A DNA stretch of 64,000 bases, from the NCBI GenBank assembly GCA_938045545.1, contig CALIBN010000010.1, positions 46,240-110,239 of the forward strand, in the 5' to 3' direction. Below the pieces are notes generated by a model that had not been told where the DNA came from, did not search any database, and worked only from the letters and a program-made list of their open reading frames with translations. The translations under genes and the position numbers were made by a program. Source of the DNA: an uncultured archaeon. Its GTDB lineage: Archaea > Thermoproteota > EX4484-205 > JAAOZP01. Shown here piece by piece: positions 17,426-25,910 of the stretch; within the stretch, counting starts at the first letter, position 1; the number at the start of each line of letters is the position of its first letter.

Positions 17426-18080
17426 CGCGAGCAGCCTCCGAAGCCAGAAAGCTAGTCGTGTAAAGCCTTTTCAGAGCAAGGTAAGCAGCGGTTACGAACG
17501 AGTGACTGGTGGAGGTTGAGCCCTTAGTCTTAGACCAGACATCCCTTATTCCGGCAAGCCTGAAAAGAGGCTTCGCAGCATCGCCAACAACCAGACCGAG
17601 ACCCTTGGGCCCGGGGAAGAGGGCAATATAGACGCTCCCCGTCTTTCCGAATGTTTTAGAAGGTATTGAATGCAGCTCCCCGCATTTACACTCCCATGAA
17701 CCGCATCCCCTCGGCACAGGTATTATGTTAAGCCTAGCCTTTCTAGCAGCCTTCTCAATCGCGTCCCTAACCTGCTTAGCCTTGGCTGAGCCTATGCCGA
17801 CGTGACCATCCTCATCCCCCACGACTACGAGTGCTCTGAAACGAGTCTTCTCACCAGCGTCGCTCTGCTTTTGAACAGGGCTCATCGATATTACTTCCTC
17901 CCTTATCTTGCGTAGCAGAAGGTCTATCGCCTCAGGCTCCCTTATCTTCAGACCCATGTTGAAAACTTCTTCAACAGATGAAACCCTTCCCTCTTTAATC
18001 ATTCTTATTAAAGGAGTTTCGACGGTGATCTCTCTAACTGCTTCCTCAGGCTCCCCTACCTCATCATCAGACATTTGCAA
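17415..18080 (-). CDS. rps5: 30S ribosomal protein S5
   Basis: Small-subunit protein involved in accuracy, 221 residues. The double-stranded RNA-binding part FRALVVVGDEDGHVGIGSAK and the second domain VPRGCGSWECKCGELHSIP, GPKGLGLVVGD and AGIRDVWSKTKGSTST are typical archaeal S5. It overlaps L18 by 14 bases. Confidence 0.96.
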   Translation of the reverse strand: MQMSDDEVGEPEEAVREITVETPLIRMIKEGRVSSVEEVFNMGLKIREPEAIDLLLRKIREEVISMSPVQKQSDAGEKTRFRALVVVGDEDGHVGIGSAKAKQVRDAIEKAARKARLNIIPVPRGCGSWECKCGELHSIPSKTFGKTGSVYIALFPGPKGLGLVVGDAAKPLFRLAGIRDVWSKTKGSTSTSHSFVTAAYLALKRLYTTSFLASEAARVEG

Positions 18081-18642
18081 CAGCCTCCCTCAGCCTTCTT
18101 TTAACCTCCTCCATTATCCTCGGCATCTCCTCCACCTTCAAACCGGCTTCCACATATCTTGAAAAACCTTCTCCACCGGATTCCTTGAAGAAACTGGATA
18201 TGTGTTCCCCGACTATCCTGCTCTTATCCGGGAGCATCGACTGGTCAACCCTCACCTTGAAGCCCGCGTCCAGAAGCCCGCTGCAAGCAGCGTAAATCCT
18301 TCCACCCTTAGTCGGCTTATGGAGCCCAGCGTCCAGAATACCTTCTGAAACGTTTTTCTTCAAGCATCTTAAGCCAGCTAGGTATGCCGTCAAGTAGGCT
18401 GCAGGAGTATTGTTGAAGCTGAAGGGCCAGCTGTATCTTTTAAGCTCTTGGGAGAAGGCTGAAGCAACCACAAGGTCTCCGCTAGGCTTGCTTGAAACAA
18501 TAGCCACGCGCACATGCTTGTTGGAAACCCTTACGACAACCCTTGGTAGGCCAGATCTCAGAAGCCTCGTTCTCAGATAGTAGTCTGTAAGACCCTTCCT
18601 GCGGCGCTTAAACTTAACCCTGTAGGATGCCGACCTAGCCAT
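18067..18642 (-). CDS. rpl18: 50S ribosomal protein L18
   Basis: 5S rRNA-binding protein, 191 residues. VKFKRRRKGLTDYYLRTRLL, RVVVRVSNKHVRVAIV and TPAAYLTAYLAGLR match archaeal L18. Start overlaps the L19e stop by one base. Confidence 0.95.
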   Translation of the reverse strand: MARSASYRVKFKRRRKGLTDYYLRTRLLRSGLPRVVVRVSNKHVRVAIVSSKPSGDLVVASAFSQELKRYSWPFSFNNTPAAYLTAYLAGLRCLKKNVSEGILDAGLHKPTKGGRIYAACSGLLDAGFKVRVDQSMLPDKSRIVGEHISSFFKESGGEGFSRYVEAGLKVEEMPRIMEEVKRRLREAVANV

Positions 18643-19073
18643 TAAGCAGCCTCACCCCTCTCCTTAAGCGAAGCAATATAGTTCATCAAAACCCTCCTGC
18701 TTGGGAACGCTCCCCCCTTAACCATCAGGTAGAGCCTCCTGTAGAAGCTTCTTGAAACAACCCCCTTGTCTCGAAGCTGTTTGAGAAGCCTTCGCTGAGC
18801 CCTGACTTTCTCAACCCATGTCACCGTCATCCGAGCACCCTTTGCACCCTTCCTTCTTCCCGGGCCTCTCCTCCCGCTTCTCGCCCTAACCCTCCCCCTG
18901 CTTGGGGTTGAAGGAGGCCTTTCCCTTATAACTCCACTTTTAATAAGCCTCCTGACATCAGCCCTTGTGACAGCATCCTCAACCTCTTCAATCCTAGCCG
19001 GGTCTATCCAGATTCTCGACTCCCCGACCTTCAGGATGTCTGCAGCCAGTCTCCTAACAGTCTTAACGCTCAA
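18642..19073 (-). CDS. rpl19e: 50S ribosomal protein L19e
   Basis: Archaeal/eukaryotic L19e, 143 residues. TVRRLAADILKVGESRIWID, the basic SGRRGPGRRKGAKGAR linker and the long C-terminal helix WVEKVRAQRRLLKQLRDKGV are diagnostic. Confidence 0.96.
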   Translation of the reverse strand: MSVKTVRRLAADILKVGESRIWIDPARIEEVEDAVTRADVRRLIKSGVIRERPPSTPSRGRVRARSGRRGPGRRKGAKGARMTVTWVEKVRAQRRLLKQLRDKGVVSRSFYRRLYLMVKGGAFPSRRVLMNYIASLKERGEAA

Positions 19074-19076
19074 CCC

Positions 19077-19505
19077 CTAACCCTCCTCAGCCTTCTCGAT
19101 AATCTTCCTCTCGTAGTTCGCAATGACGAAGCCCTTGGAGGAAGCCTCCTTTGCAAGAGCCTCCTTAAGCCTTCTTCCGAGCCTTGAGGAGAAGACCAGT
19201 ATCTTACCCTCAGGAGAGCCTGCTTTCTCCAAGTCGCGTCTGGAGGAGATTAAGACTGGTTTTAGCCCTGAAGGATGAAGGCCCCTCGCCCGCCTTGGCG
19301 TGCCGTAACCGATGCTGACTGTCTTAGGCCAGCCCTTCACGCTAAGCCTCATCTTACTGTCCTTCCCTCTCGGCCTACGCCAGTTTTCACTAAGCCTAGT
19401 ATACCTCCAGCTCTCCTGTCTGACGAACAAGGGCTTTGCATCCTTCCGCTTCCTCCTCGCGTAAAGCAGCTTCTCGGCTTCAGTAGTCATCTTCACTTCC
19501 TCCAT
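19077..19505 (-). CDS. rpl32e: 50S ribosomal protein L32e
   Basis: Archaeal/eukaryotic large-subunit protein, 142 residues. FVRQESWRYTRLSENWRRPR followed by GKDSKMRLSVKGWPKTVSIG matches the L32e signature. The start overlaps L6 by 13 bases. Confidence 0.95.
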   Translation of the reverse strand: MEEVKMTTEAEKLLYARRKRKDAKPLFVRQESWRYTRLSENWRRPRGKDSKMRLSVKGWPKTVSIGYGTPRRARGLHPSGLKPVLISSRRDLEKAGSPEGKILVFSSRLGRRLKEALAKEASSKGFVIANYERKIIEKAEEG

Positions 19506-20062
19506 AATCCTTTCTCAACAATATATATGCCGTCAACGTAGACCCTTGGATCCTTATCCTTAATCTTGGTGGCTAGTTCAAACATCGCTGCAACCTGAGT
19601 TACCTCGTTCTTGTCTAGGCCCGTGACAGTGATGTCTTGACCTGAAACCTGAACGTTAACGTTTGGAAAAGGTATTTTGAAGAGCCTAGGAGACTTCTCA
19701 CCCATGAAATTATGTATGGAAACTGTTCCCGTAAGCTTGTCATACTTAACCGTGACGGGGAAATGAGAGTAGACGATCTTCAGCCTAACGATGTATCCAT
19801 GGAGAACACCTTCAATCATGTTCCTAATCAGTTTCGCAACAGTTCCAACCCTCGCCTTAAACCTCTTACCCTTGTTGACGCTGAAAACGTTAAGAACGTT
19901 TCCCTCTAGAACAAGCTTCAAACCAGTGTGAGAGAAGTCTCTAGAAAGCTTCCCGAGGGGGCCTTCAACAGTCACCGTTGAATACTGGAGGCTTATTTTC
20001 ACACCGTCAGGCACTTCCACGGTTGCGACATGCATAGCCGACTCTACAGCGCTAGTAGACAT
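19493..20062 (-). CDS. rpl6: 50S ribosomal protein L6
   Basis: Large-subunit protein near the factor-binding centre, 189 residues, two repeated alpha/beta domains. [37 protein letters not shown] and [11 protein letters not shown] are recognisable. Overlaps S8 by 11 bases. Confidence 0.95.
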   Translation of the reverse strand: MSTSAVESAMHVATVEVPDGVKISLQYSTVTVEGPLGKLSRDFSHTGLKLVLEGNVLNVFSVNKGKRFKARVGTVAKLIRNMIEGVLHGYIVRLKIVYSHFPVTVKYDKLTGTVSIHNFMGEKSPRLFKIPFPNVNVQVSGQDITVTGLDKNEVTQVAAMFELATKIKDKDPRVYVDGIYIVEKGLWRK

Positions 20063-20444
20063 ACGCGATCAACCTTCCTCCGATCTTCCTGCTCTTAGCC
20101 TCCGAATGCGTCATTAAACCAGAAGGTGTTGAAATGATTAGAAGCCCAACGTTGAAAGCCGGGAGAAACATTTTCTCAAACTTCTCAATATCCCGGTAGG
20201 ATGTGGGGAACCTGGGCTTAATCGCCCTACACTTGTTAATTCTCCCCACAAGCTGGACTCTGAAGAAGCCTGCCTTACCGTCATCTATAAACTCGAACTC
20301 GCCTATGTATCCGGATTGTTGAAGTATCTTTAGCACGTGACCTATAAGGTTTGAAGCAGGGGAGATTATGCACTCCCTCTTCCTGCGTAGGTCAGCGTTT
20401 TGAAGAGCCGTTAACGCGTTTGCCAAAGGATCATTAAGAGTCAT
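20052..20444 (-). CDS. rps8: 30S ribosomal protein S8
   Basis: Small-subunit assembly protein, 130 residues. [19 protein letters not shown] at the N-terminus and [20 protein letters not shown] at the C-terminus, the S8 signature, are clear. Confidence 0.96.
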   Translation of the reverse strand: MTLNDPLANALTALQNADLRRKRECIISPASNLIGHVLKILQQSGYIGEFEFIDDGKAGFFRVQLVGRINKCRAIKPRFPTSYRDIEKFEKMFLPAFNVGLLIISTPSGLMTHSEAKSRKIGGRLIAYVY

Positions 20445-20456
20445 TCATGCAGCACC

Positions 20457-20618
20457 CTAATTATACTTCTTGAAGCCCAGCAGCGGAGCAACCTCTCTGA
20501 AGCAATGTCTACAATAGTTCAAGCCGTACTGTCTAATTATAGGCCCATATGAGCCGCACCTCACACAGGGCCTAGAGCCCTTTCCGAATGTCCTCTTCTT
20601 AGGGGTTTGACGAGCCAT
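20457..20618 (-). CDS. rps14: 30S ribosomal protein S14
   Basis: Zinc-binding S14, 53 residues from [18 protein letters not shown]. Four zinc ligands are seen as CVRCG and YCRHCF. The start chosen lies directly after the L5 stop; a longer reading adds seven residues but overlaps L5. Confidence 0.95.
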   Translation of the reverse strand: MARQTPKKRTFGKGSRPCVRCGSYGPIIRQYGLNYCRHCFREVAPLLGFKKYN

Positions 20619-20619
20619 T

Positions 20620-21159
20620 TCAGACAACCTCCAGGCCAAACCGCTGCCTCATAAAGTTAATCGCCTCCTCCTTAGTTATCCTGTGAACCCTGCCTACGCT
20701 GCTCCTCCGGCGCCTCCTATACATGACGCGGAACCCTGGCCTGCAAAGCTTAACGCAAATATCCATGCCTAGCACACCTATCTTAGGATCATACTTAACC
20801 CCTGGAAACTGGATATGCTCTTTTACACCGAAGCTGAAAACTCCGTTCTGGAAGCTGGATGCCTTCACCTTCCTGCCGACAGCTGTGAAAGCCCTCTCGA
20901 GAAACTCTTCAGCCCTACTGCCCCTGAGAGTCACTATTGCAGCAATGGCTTCACGCCTCCTTACGCCGAATTCCTTTATTGTTTTCCTAGCCCTTCTTTC
21001 AGCAGGCTTCATACCGGTTAGGAGCGTTAAAACTTGCTTAGCCTTCTCCAACGGCTCACCAGGCTTCCCCGGAGAAATGTTGACCACGACCTTCTCAATC
21101 ATTATTCTTCTCATAGGATTTCCCTGTTCTCTCTTCTCCTCTAGAACAGTTTCAGCCAA
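20620..21159 (-). CDS. rpl5: 50S ribosomal protein L5
   Basis: 5S rRNA- and P-site tRNA-contacting protein, 179 residues. [20 protein letters not shown] is the classical archaeal L5 N-terminus; [20 protein letters not shown] and [18 protein letters not shown] follow. A start at the internal MRRIMIEK would avoid an overlap with S4e, but the longer form fits the family better. Confidence 0.94.
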   Translation of the reverse strand: MAETVLEEKREQGNPMRRIMIEKVVVNISPGKPGEPLEKAKQVLTLLTGMKPAERRARKTIKEFGVRRREAIAAIVTLRGSRAEEFLERAFTAVGRKVKASSFQNGVFSFGVKEHIQFPGVKYDPKIGVLGMDICVKLCRPGFRVMYRRRRRSSVGRVHRITKEEAINFMRQRFGLEVV

Positions 21160-21863
21160 GGCTTATCCCTCCCAACAACCATCACGTAGTCCCTAACCGT
21201 GCTTATCTCACTTCCGTCTCCAAGGGAGAGCTTGACGGCACTATCCCTCAGCAGGCTTGACTCTGAGATTTTTCTAACGGTACCTATGGCACCTGTATGC
21301 TTACCCATGAAAACATACCCGAGAACACCCTCAGAGAGAGGAGCCTTGTCCAGAATAGTTCCCTCCGGAACCTTTACAAGAAGCGAGCCTCCTACGTTCA
21401 GAGACCAATCTTCCGTTTCAAAGGTTCGCCCATCCTCGGTTGCAAGCCTCAGCCTACCCCTGTAAAGATATTTCTTGTTAATCCTGCATATCTTCATGGA
21501 CGCCTCCTCCTGCGGGATTTCAACCGGGATAAGCCTACTCTTCTCGTCGACGAGGACCCGGTAGTGTTTACCCAGCTCCTTCACGCTGACGACATCCATA
21601 AGGCCGACTGGAAACTTGTAGGAAGTCCTCACAACCCCGTCTACAAGAACCATCGAGTGGCTTATCACATACTTCGCCTCCCTACCTGTCTCAGCCATTT
21701 TCAAAATATCTCTGACGAGAACCTGTAACGGCAGGGACATTTCGAGACGGTGTGGACCCGGCTCGGGACGAGTGACGAACTTCTTCTCCTTAACGCTGGA
21801 AACCTGCATGACGGGTGGCGCAGCATACCTCTTTAAACTCTTAGACCCTCCTTTACGAGCCAT
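21141..21863 (-). CDS. rps4e: 30S ribosomal protein S4e
   Basis: Archaeal/eukaryotic S4e, 240 residues with an S4-like RNA-binding region and a KOW part. GSKSLKRYAAPPVM, LPLQVLVRDILKMAETGREA, ILVDGVVRTSYKFPVGLMDV-like VLVDGVVRTSYKFPVGLMD, and VMGKHTGAIGTVRKI-like FMGKHTGAIGTVRKI identify it. Located between L24 and L5 as usual. Confidence 0.95.
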   Translation of the reverse strand: MARKGGSKSLKRYAAPPVMQVSSVKEKKFVTRPEPGPHRLEMSLPLQVLVRDILKMAETGREAKYVISHSMVLVDGVVRTSYKFPVGLMDVVSVKELGKHYRVLVDEKSRLIPVEIPQEEASMKICRINKKYLYRGRLRLATEDGRTFETEDWSLNVGGSLLVKVPEGTILDKAPLSEGVLGYVFMGKHTGAIGTVRKISESSLLRDSAVKLSLGDGSEISTVRDYVMVVGRDKPWLKLF

Positions 21864-22200
21864 TTTCCGACGCCTCCTTAACGGGCCTACGCTTCCTCTC
21901 TATCGCGCGCCGCCTCCATTCATCCTTATCTTCAACCTTCACAAGTATTACTGAGCTCAACGGTATGGGTATTAAGCGCTGCTCGCCGCGAGCATTCTCA
22001 CGATATACTCCTGAAACATAGACACGGCCCCTCACCCTGTCAACCCTGTTCACATCACCCTCCACACCCTTATAGTCACCCCTGATTATCAGAACCCTGT
22101 CTCCGGCTCTAACAGGCAGGCTTCTGAAACCATACTTGCCTCTGAGCTCACGGCTCAGATGAACGGAGGAAGACCTGTATAACAAGTGTCTCTCGTTCAT
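21853..22200 (-). CDS. rpl24: 50S ribosomal protein L24
   Basis: KOW-domain protein, 115 residues, that helps start large-subunit assembly. SRELRGKYGFRSLPVRAGD and RVLIIRGDYKGVEGDVNRVD are typical. Overlaps S4e by 11 bases. Confidence 0.95.
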   Translation of the reverse strand: MNERHLLYRSSSVHLSRELRGKYGFRSLPVRAGDRVLIIRGDYKGVEGDVNRVDRVRGRVYVSGVYRENARGEQRLIPIPLSSVILVKVEDKDEWRRRAIERKRRPVKEASENGS

Positions 22201-22206
22201 TCACCA

Positions 22207-22644
22207 TTACACCACCGACGAGGCTAGTGCTGAAAGCTTAGGCCACAGGTCCACAGCCTCCTTTGCAACAGGGCCCTTAACCTCAGTACCCTTCAGGTCT
22301 CCCTCAGGCGTCATAAGCACAGCAGCATTATCCTCGAAAACAACCCTCAACCCGTCTCTCCTTCTGATCGGGAAACGCTGCCTAACTATTATCGCCTTCA
22401 TAAGCTTGTTCTTAAGGTCGGGAGCCCCCTTTTTAACAGAGACCGTCACCAGGTCGCCAACCTTAGCCGAGGGTAGACGCCTAAGCCGTCCCCCAGACTT
22501 AGCCACTTGAACAATCCTGAGAAGCTTAGCACCAGAGTTGTCAGCGCAGACAAGGTTCGCGCCGACGGGAAGACCTCTAGAGCCTCTTAGCCTATACTCT
22601 AAGATACCCCTTGCAGAAACTGCTCTGGATTTCTTCACGGCCAT
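22207..22644 (-). CDS. rpl14: 50S ribosomal protein L14
   Basis: Large-subunit protein at the interface, 145 residues. LVCADNSGAKLLRIVQVA, KVGDLVTVSVKKGAPDLK and VRQRFPIRRRDGLRV are diagnostic. Follows S17 after one base. Confidence 0.96.
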   Translation of the reverse strand: MAVKKSRAVSARGILEYRLRGSRGLPVGANLVCADNSGAKLLRIVQVAKSGGRLRRLPSAKVGDLVTVSVKKGAPDLKNKLMKAIIVRQRFPIRRRDGLRVVFEDNAAVLMTPEGDLKGTEVKGPVAKEAVDLWPKLSALASSVV

Positions 22645-22645
22645 G

Positions 22646-22969
22646 CTACTTCACCTTGCCCAGCACCACGAAGTGCACAGTTTTGCTCAAAGGCCTGCTC
22701 TCACCTATTATAACTCTATCCCCAGTCCTGGCAGCGATGCACGGAGGATTGTGAGAAGGTATTCTGCTTCTCTTCCTCATGTAACGCTTATACTTCGGAA
22801 CATACTGGAGATACTCCCTCATGACGATCACCGTGTTCCTCATCCTGTCCGAGACGACAACACCCTCTAGCACACTCCCCCTAATCCTCACGCCCCCGTG
22901 AAACGGACACTTCTTGTCACTGCACTTTGTTTCAGGAGGAGAAACCTTAAGCTCCTTGAGAAAACTCAT
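22646..22969 (-). CDS. rps17: 30S ribosomal protein S17
   Basis: Small-subunit OB-fold protein, 107 residues. CPFHGGVRIRGSVLEGVVVS, RTVIVMREY-like NTVIVMREYLQYVPKYKRY and SRIPSHNPPCIAARTGD match archaeal S17. Overlaps the Rnp1 stop by four bases. Confidence 0.95.
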   Translation of the reverse strand: MSFLKELKVSPPETKCSDKKCPFHGGVRIRGSVLEGVVVSDRMRNTVIVMREYLQYVPKYKRYMRKRSRIPSHNPPCIAARTGDRVIIGESRPLSKTVHFVVLGKVK

Positions 22970-23235
22970 GGGTCAACCCTCCAGGTTCTTTCCTCGGGCC
23001 TGAAAGCAATCGATGCCCCGTTAATAGCAACCTCCGTGCCGCCAAGTTTGAAAAAGAACCTCTTATTATGCTTAGGTATTGTTAGACGCCTGCCTCTTCC
23101 AGATATTATGGTGAAAGTATTCTTCGTCTCCCAGACAACCATGCCTGAAGCAACAGTTGAGCCACTGCTCAAATCCACGACCCTAACCTGCAGACCGTTC
23201 AGCTCATGGTATGCAAGGTTACTTGGAGTCCTCAC
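22966..23235 (-). CDS. rnp1: Ribonuclease P protein component 1 (Rpp29)
   Basis: Sm-like protein of archaeal RNase P that works with the catalytic RNA in tRNA 5' processing. The 89 residues include LAYHELNGLQVRVVDLSSGS, GMVVWETKNTFTI and KHNKRFFFKLGGTEVAING, the typical Rpp29 core. Located between L29 and S17, the usual archaeal place; overlaps both by four bases. Confidence 0.93.
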   Translation of the reverse strand: MRTPSNLAYHELNGLQVRVVDLSSGSTVASGMVVWETKNTFTIISGRGRRLTIPKHNKRFFFKLGGTEVAINGASIAFRPEERTWRVDP

Positions 23236-23438
23236 TTGCCCTCCTCCTCCTTCTCAACAGTAAGTATTCTCGCGATCGCTCTCTTCAACTCCCTTACTAT
23301 TCTAGTGTTCTCCTCTAGCCCTGAGGCAGTCCTCATCCTCGCCATCATAAGCTCGTTTCTAAGCTCCTGGAGCCTCTTAAGCCGTTCCTCTCTAGACATC
23401 GACCTTATTTCACTCGCCTTTAGCCTCGCCAACTTCAA
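23232..23438 (-). CDS. rpl29: 50S ribosomal protein L29
   Basis: Small helical exit-tunnel protein, 68 residues. LKASEIRSMSREERLKRLQE and LRNELMMARMRTASGLEEN are typical. Overlaps S3 by 29 bases and Rnp1 by four. Confidence 0.94.
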   Translation of the reverse strand: MKLARLKASEIRSMSREERLKRLQELRNELMMARMRTASGLEENTRIVRELKRAIARILTVEKEEEGK

Positions 23439-24060
23439 CGACCTCCTTCGGAACCTCTATTATTTGAACCTCATCTGGGAAGGATGCTTTACGGAGAATC
23501 TTAACCTTAACCCCTATCAGGCCCTGCGGCAAAAGAACGCTCGCCTTCCCGGTTTTCACATGCTTAATAGCCGGATCCCCGGCTGCAGGCAGATAGCCGT
23601 ACGTAAACTTTTCAAACCTGCTTCTGTCAGTCGCCAGCTTACCGGCTATCCTTATCTCGCACCCGACGGCTCCGGCTGCAACTATCCTGCGTAGAGCAAC
23701 CCTGGCAGCCCTACGGTATTTAACACCCCGCTCCAGAGCCCTGCATATCATTTGCGCAACCAGCTGGGGCTCAAGATCAGGGTTCTCAACCTCAGCCACG
23801 TTAACCTGGGGGTTCTCAAGCCCAAAATTTTTCTGGAGGGCGTTTTGAAGCTCCCTTATGCTCCTCCCGTCCGGTCCTATCACTGCACCTGGTTTACTAG
23901 TGTATATTGTGACCACGAGGCCCATTGGGACATTCATCAGCTTAACGCCATTATAACCGGCCTCCTTCAAATACTCTCTTAGGAAATCATCAATTTTCTG
24001 GTGTAGCTTCCCGAACTCGAGAACCCTCCTGTAGAAAATCGCTTTCCGCCGTGCCGACAT
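23410..24060 (-). CDS. rps3: 30S ribosomal protein S3
   Basis: Small-subunit KH-domain protein, 216 residues from MSARRKAIFYRRVLEFGK, chosen because it begins right after the L22 stop; a longer reading would overlap L22. The KH core VVTIYTSKPGAVIGPDGRSI and the C-terminal CEIRIAGKLATDRSRFEKF are clear. Confidence 0.95.
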   Translation of the reverse strand: MSARRKAIFYRRVLEFGKLHQKIDDFLREYLKEAGYNGVKLMNVPMGLVVTIYTSKPGAVIGPDGRSIRELQNALQKNFGLENPQVNVAEVENPDLEPQLVAQMICRALERGVKYRRAARVALRRIVAAGAVGCEIRIAGKLATDRSRFEKFTYGYLPAAGDPAIKHVKTGKASVLLPQGLIGVKVKILRKASFPDEVQIIEVPKEVVEVGEAKGE

Positions 24061-24061
24061 T

Positions 24062-24538
24062 TCAACCAGCCTCCTCCACAGCCAGGGCCTCAACGTGAGT
24101 AAGGGTTTCAAACCTTGGCGTAGCCCTTCCGAAGGCCCTGGGAATATACCTTTTCAGCTTCCTACCGCGGTGTACGACGATGCCAGTTATCTTCATCCTC
24201 TCCGGCGATAATCCTTTAAACTCAGCATTAGCCTCGAGCTGCGACAGCAGCCTGAGGAAGAACCTGGCTGCCTTAACGGGATACCTCCCGGAGTCGGCCT
24301 TTAAAACCCCCCGTCTATGGGGAACCTTCTTCCTATACCTTTTAAAGGGTACAGGGAGCCTTTTCTCTGCAACCGCCTCCAGCCTCTCCCTGGCCTCCGG
24401 GATCCTTAAACCTTTTATAGCTCTTGCCAGTTCAACCGAGTGTTTAGGAGAGATTCTAACCTCTCTAAGGCTGGCCTTAGCCGAACGGGCCCTGTCCACC
24501 TCCACCAGACTGTATTTGAAGCTTGGCAAACTTAACAC
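24062..24538 (-). CDS. rpl22: 50S ribosomal protein L22
   Basis: Exit-tunnel protein, 158 residues. RISPKHSVELARAIKGLRI, VPHRRGVLKADSGRYPVKAA and HRGRKLKRYIPRAFGRATPR are typical of archaeal L22. The start could be GTG at 24538 or the TTG three codons on (LPSFKYSLVEVD). Normally S19 precedes directly, but here a plus-strand gene of unknown function lies between. Confidence 0.94.
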   Translation of the reverse strand: MLSLPSFKYSLVEVDRARSAKASLREVRISPKHSVELARAIKGLRIPEARERLEAVAEKRLPVPFKRYRKKVPHRRGVLKADSGRYPVKAARFFLRLLSQLEANAEFKGLSPERMKITGIVVHRGRKLKRYIPRAFGRATPRFETLTHVEALAVEEAG

Positions 24539-24644
24539 CCTTTGGCTCGCGGGAGCAGGACAGCAATATGTACCAACTATTAAATATTTTGCCCGTTATA
24601 GGCAATACTTAAATCCTAGGATAAAGTAGCTTTAGCGATAGAAA

Positions 24645-24875
24645 ATGAGCAAGGAGGCGGCTGAAGCCGAGCCCAGCATACGCAGAGCAGTGAACGTGGA
24701 TAAGCTTGAAAGGACTCCTGAAGGATACGTTGCGCACGTCAAGTCGCTTGAAGGACTTCGAAAAATCGCTACAATATTGAAGAAACCAATGGTGTCAGTT
24801 AAGGAAAGTGGAGAATACCTGGTGATAGACGACAGGATAACGTATATTTGGAAAGAGCAGCCTAAGAAGCAATAA
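24645..24875 (+). CDS. Small unknown protein wedged into the ribosomal operon
   Basis: A 76-residue plus-strand gene between S19 and L22, which lie on the minus strand. Protein content is well structured: SIRRAVNVDKLERTPEGYVA, HVKSLEGLRKIATILKK and YLVIDDRITYIWKEQPKKQ. There is a good ATG and a TATA-like TTAAATATTTTG region about 50-60 bases upstream. Family not recognised. It is not a shadow: the minus strand here is an intergenic gap. It splits a ribosomal unit that is otherwise almost always continuous in archaea. Confidence 0.7.
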   Translation: MSKEAAEAEPSIRRAVNVDKLERTPEGYVAHVKSLEGLRKIATILKKPMVSVKESGEYLVIDDRITYIWKEQPKKQ

Positions 24876-24907
24876 GGCGTGCCACTTACCCCAATTTGCA
24901 TTTTTTC

Positions 24908-25324
24908 TTATTTCAACGGCACGTAGGTAGAGGCCTTGCTCGCTCCAACCCCGGGCTTGCCGTGGACAACCCTCTTATTGGTTATCGCGAACTCGCCCAG
25001 ATAGTGTCCAACCTTGTCTAGAGTAATTTCAACAGGTATGAAGTCCTTACCATTGTGAACCTCAATGGTTAACCCAACCATCTCCGGGAGAATAGGCATA
25101 TCCCTCCTGTGTGTCCTTATTCTCTTAGGCTGAACCCCTGTCTGAGCCATCTCAGCCTTAACCCTCCTAATCTTTTCAAGAAGCTTTCGAGTCTCGGGGT
25201 GAAGCCCCCTCCTGAGGCTCCTCCTAATCCTGGCTGGAAGAAGCCTCATCAACTCGTTCATCGAAAGACTGTTCAGCTCCTCCAGAGTCCTTCCCCGGTA
25301 TGCTTGAACCGTAGGCATCCTCAA
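24908..25324 (-). CDS. rps19: 30S ribosomal protein S19
   Basis: Small-subunit head protein, 138 residues. The signature [40 protein letters not shown] and the C-terminal [13 protein letters not shown] are clear. In most archaea L2 precedes it and L22 follows; neither is adjacent here (L2 is absent from the window). Confidence 0.96.
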   Translation of the reverse strand: MRMPTVQAYRGRTLEELNSLSMNELMRLLPARIRRSLRRGLHPETRKLLEKIRRVKAEMAQTGVQPKRIRTHRRDMPILPEMVGLTIEVHNGKDFIPVEITLDKVGHYLGEFAITNKRVVHGKPGVGASKASTYVPLK

Positions 25325-25389
25325 CTATTCGGCGATTAAGGCTATATAACCCTTTTCCCCTATCCCAGCGCAAAGATCTAGGTAGAGTT

Positions 25390-25821
25390 TCACAGCTTGC
25401 GGAGGAGTATTCCATGGAATATGGTTCCCGATGCAGAAGGCATAGCCCCTCTTATTTTAGCGGCCTCCACCATTCTTCGCACCATTTTTTCAACCTCAAC
25501 CGGGCCGTTACGCAAGAAAATGCGGCAGCCAGCCTCGCCAGCTAGGAAAACATCCGGATGCTTACGCACTATAGCCGGAATATTCGTGTAGAGGTCGATG
25601 ATTATTCCTTGCGCCGCACGCGAAAGCATCTTCTCAAAAACATCACCTGACATGAAGATAACAGTCTTGCAAGCGTACCTCAGGACCTCCAGAACTCTCT
25701 GTAGCGTGGAAACACGTGTCTCGCATCCAAGCCGTGGAGAGAATAGGCCCGCTGGAAGTAGCAATATCATTGTGGCAAACCACGAGGTTAATAGGCAGCC
25801 TTGCGAAAACACTGAAGACAT
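25390..25821 (-). CDS. Unknown protein, possibly membrane-anchored
   Basis: A 143-residue reading with a hydrophobic stretch near the N-terminus (about 10-28), then RVLEVLRYACKTVIFMSGD, MLSRAAQGIIIDLYTNIPAI and GAMPSASGTIFHGILLRKL. It may begin at the internal Met in front of ILLLPAGLFSP. I do not recognise the family. It is divergent from the PAC2 gene. Composition looks coding (few rare stretches, no low complexity), but the call is tentative. Confidence 0.5.
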   Translation of the reverse strand: MSSVFSQGCLLTSWFATMILLLPAGLFSPRLGCETRVSTLQRVLEVLRYACKTVIFMSGDVFEKMLSRAAQGIIIDLYTNIPAIVRKHPDVFLAGEAGCRIFLRNGPVEVEKMVRRMVEAAKIRGAMPSASGTIFHGILLRKL

Positions 25822-25881
25822 GCTGTCGACCTCGGCGTGCTAGCGCGCCGTGGCTTTGAAAGCGAGCATTCCACCACAGTA

Positions 25882-25890
25882 GGTTTAAAT
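25882..25890 (+). promoter_or_regulatory. TATA-like box for PAC2 gene
   Basis: GTTTAAATC lies 21-29 bases upstream of the ATG, pointing to a leaderless transcript. Confidence 0.5.
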
Positions 25891-25910
25891 CTTCCGACTA
25901 TGTTTAAACA

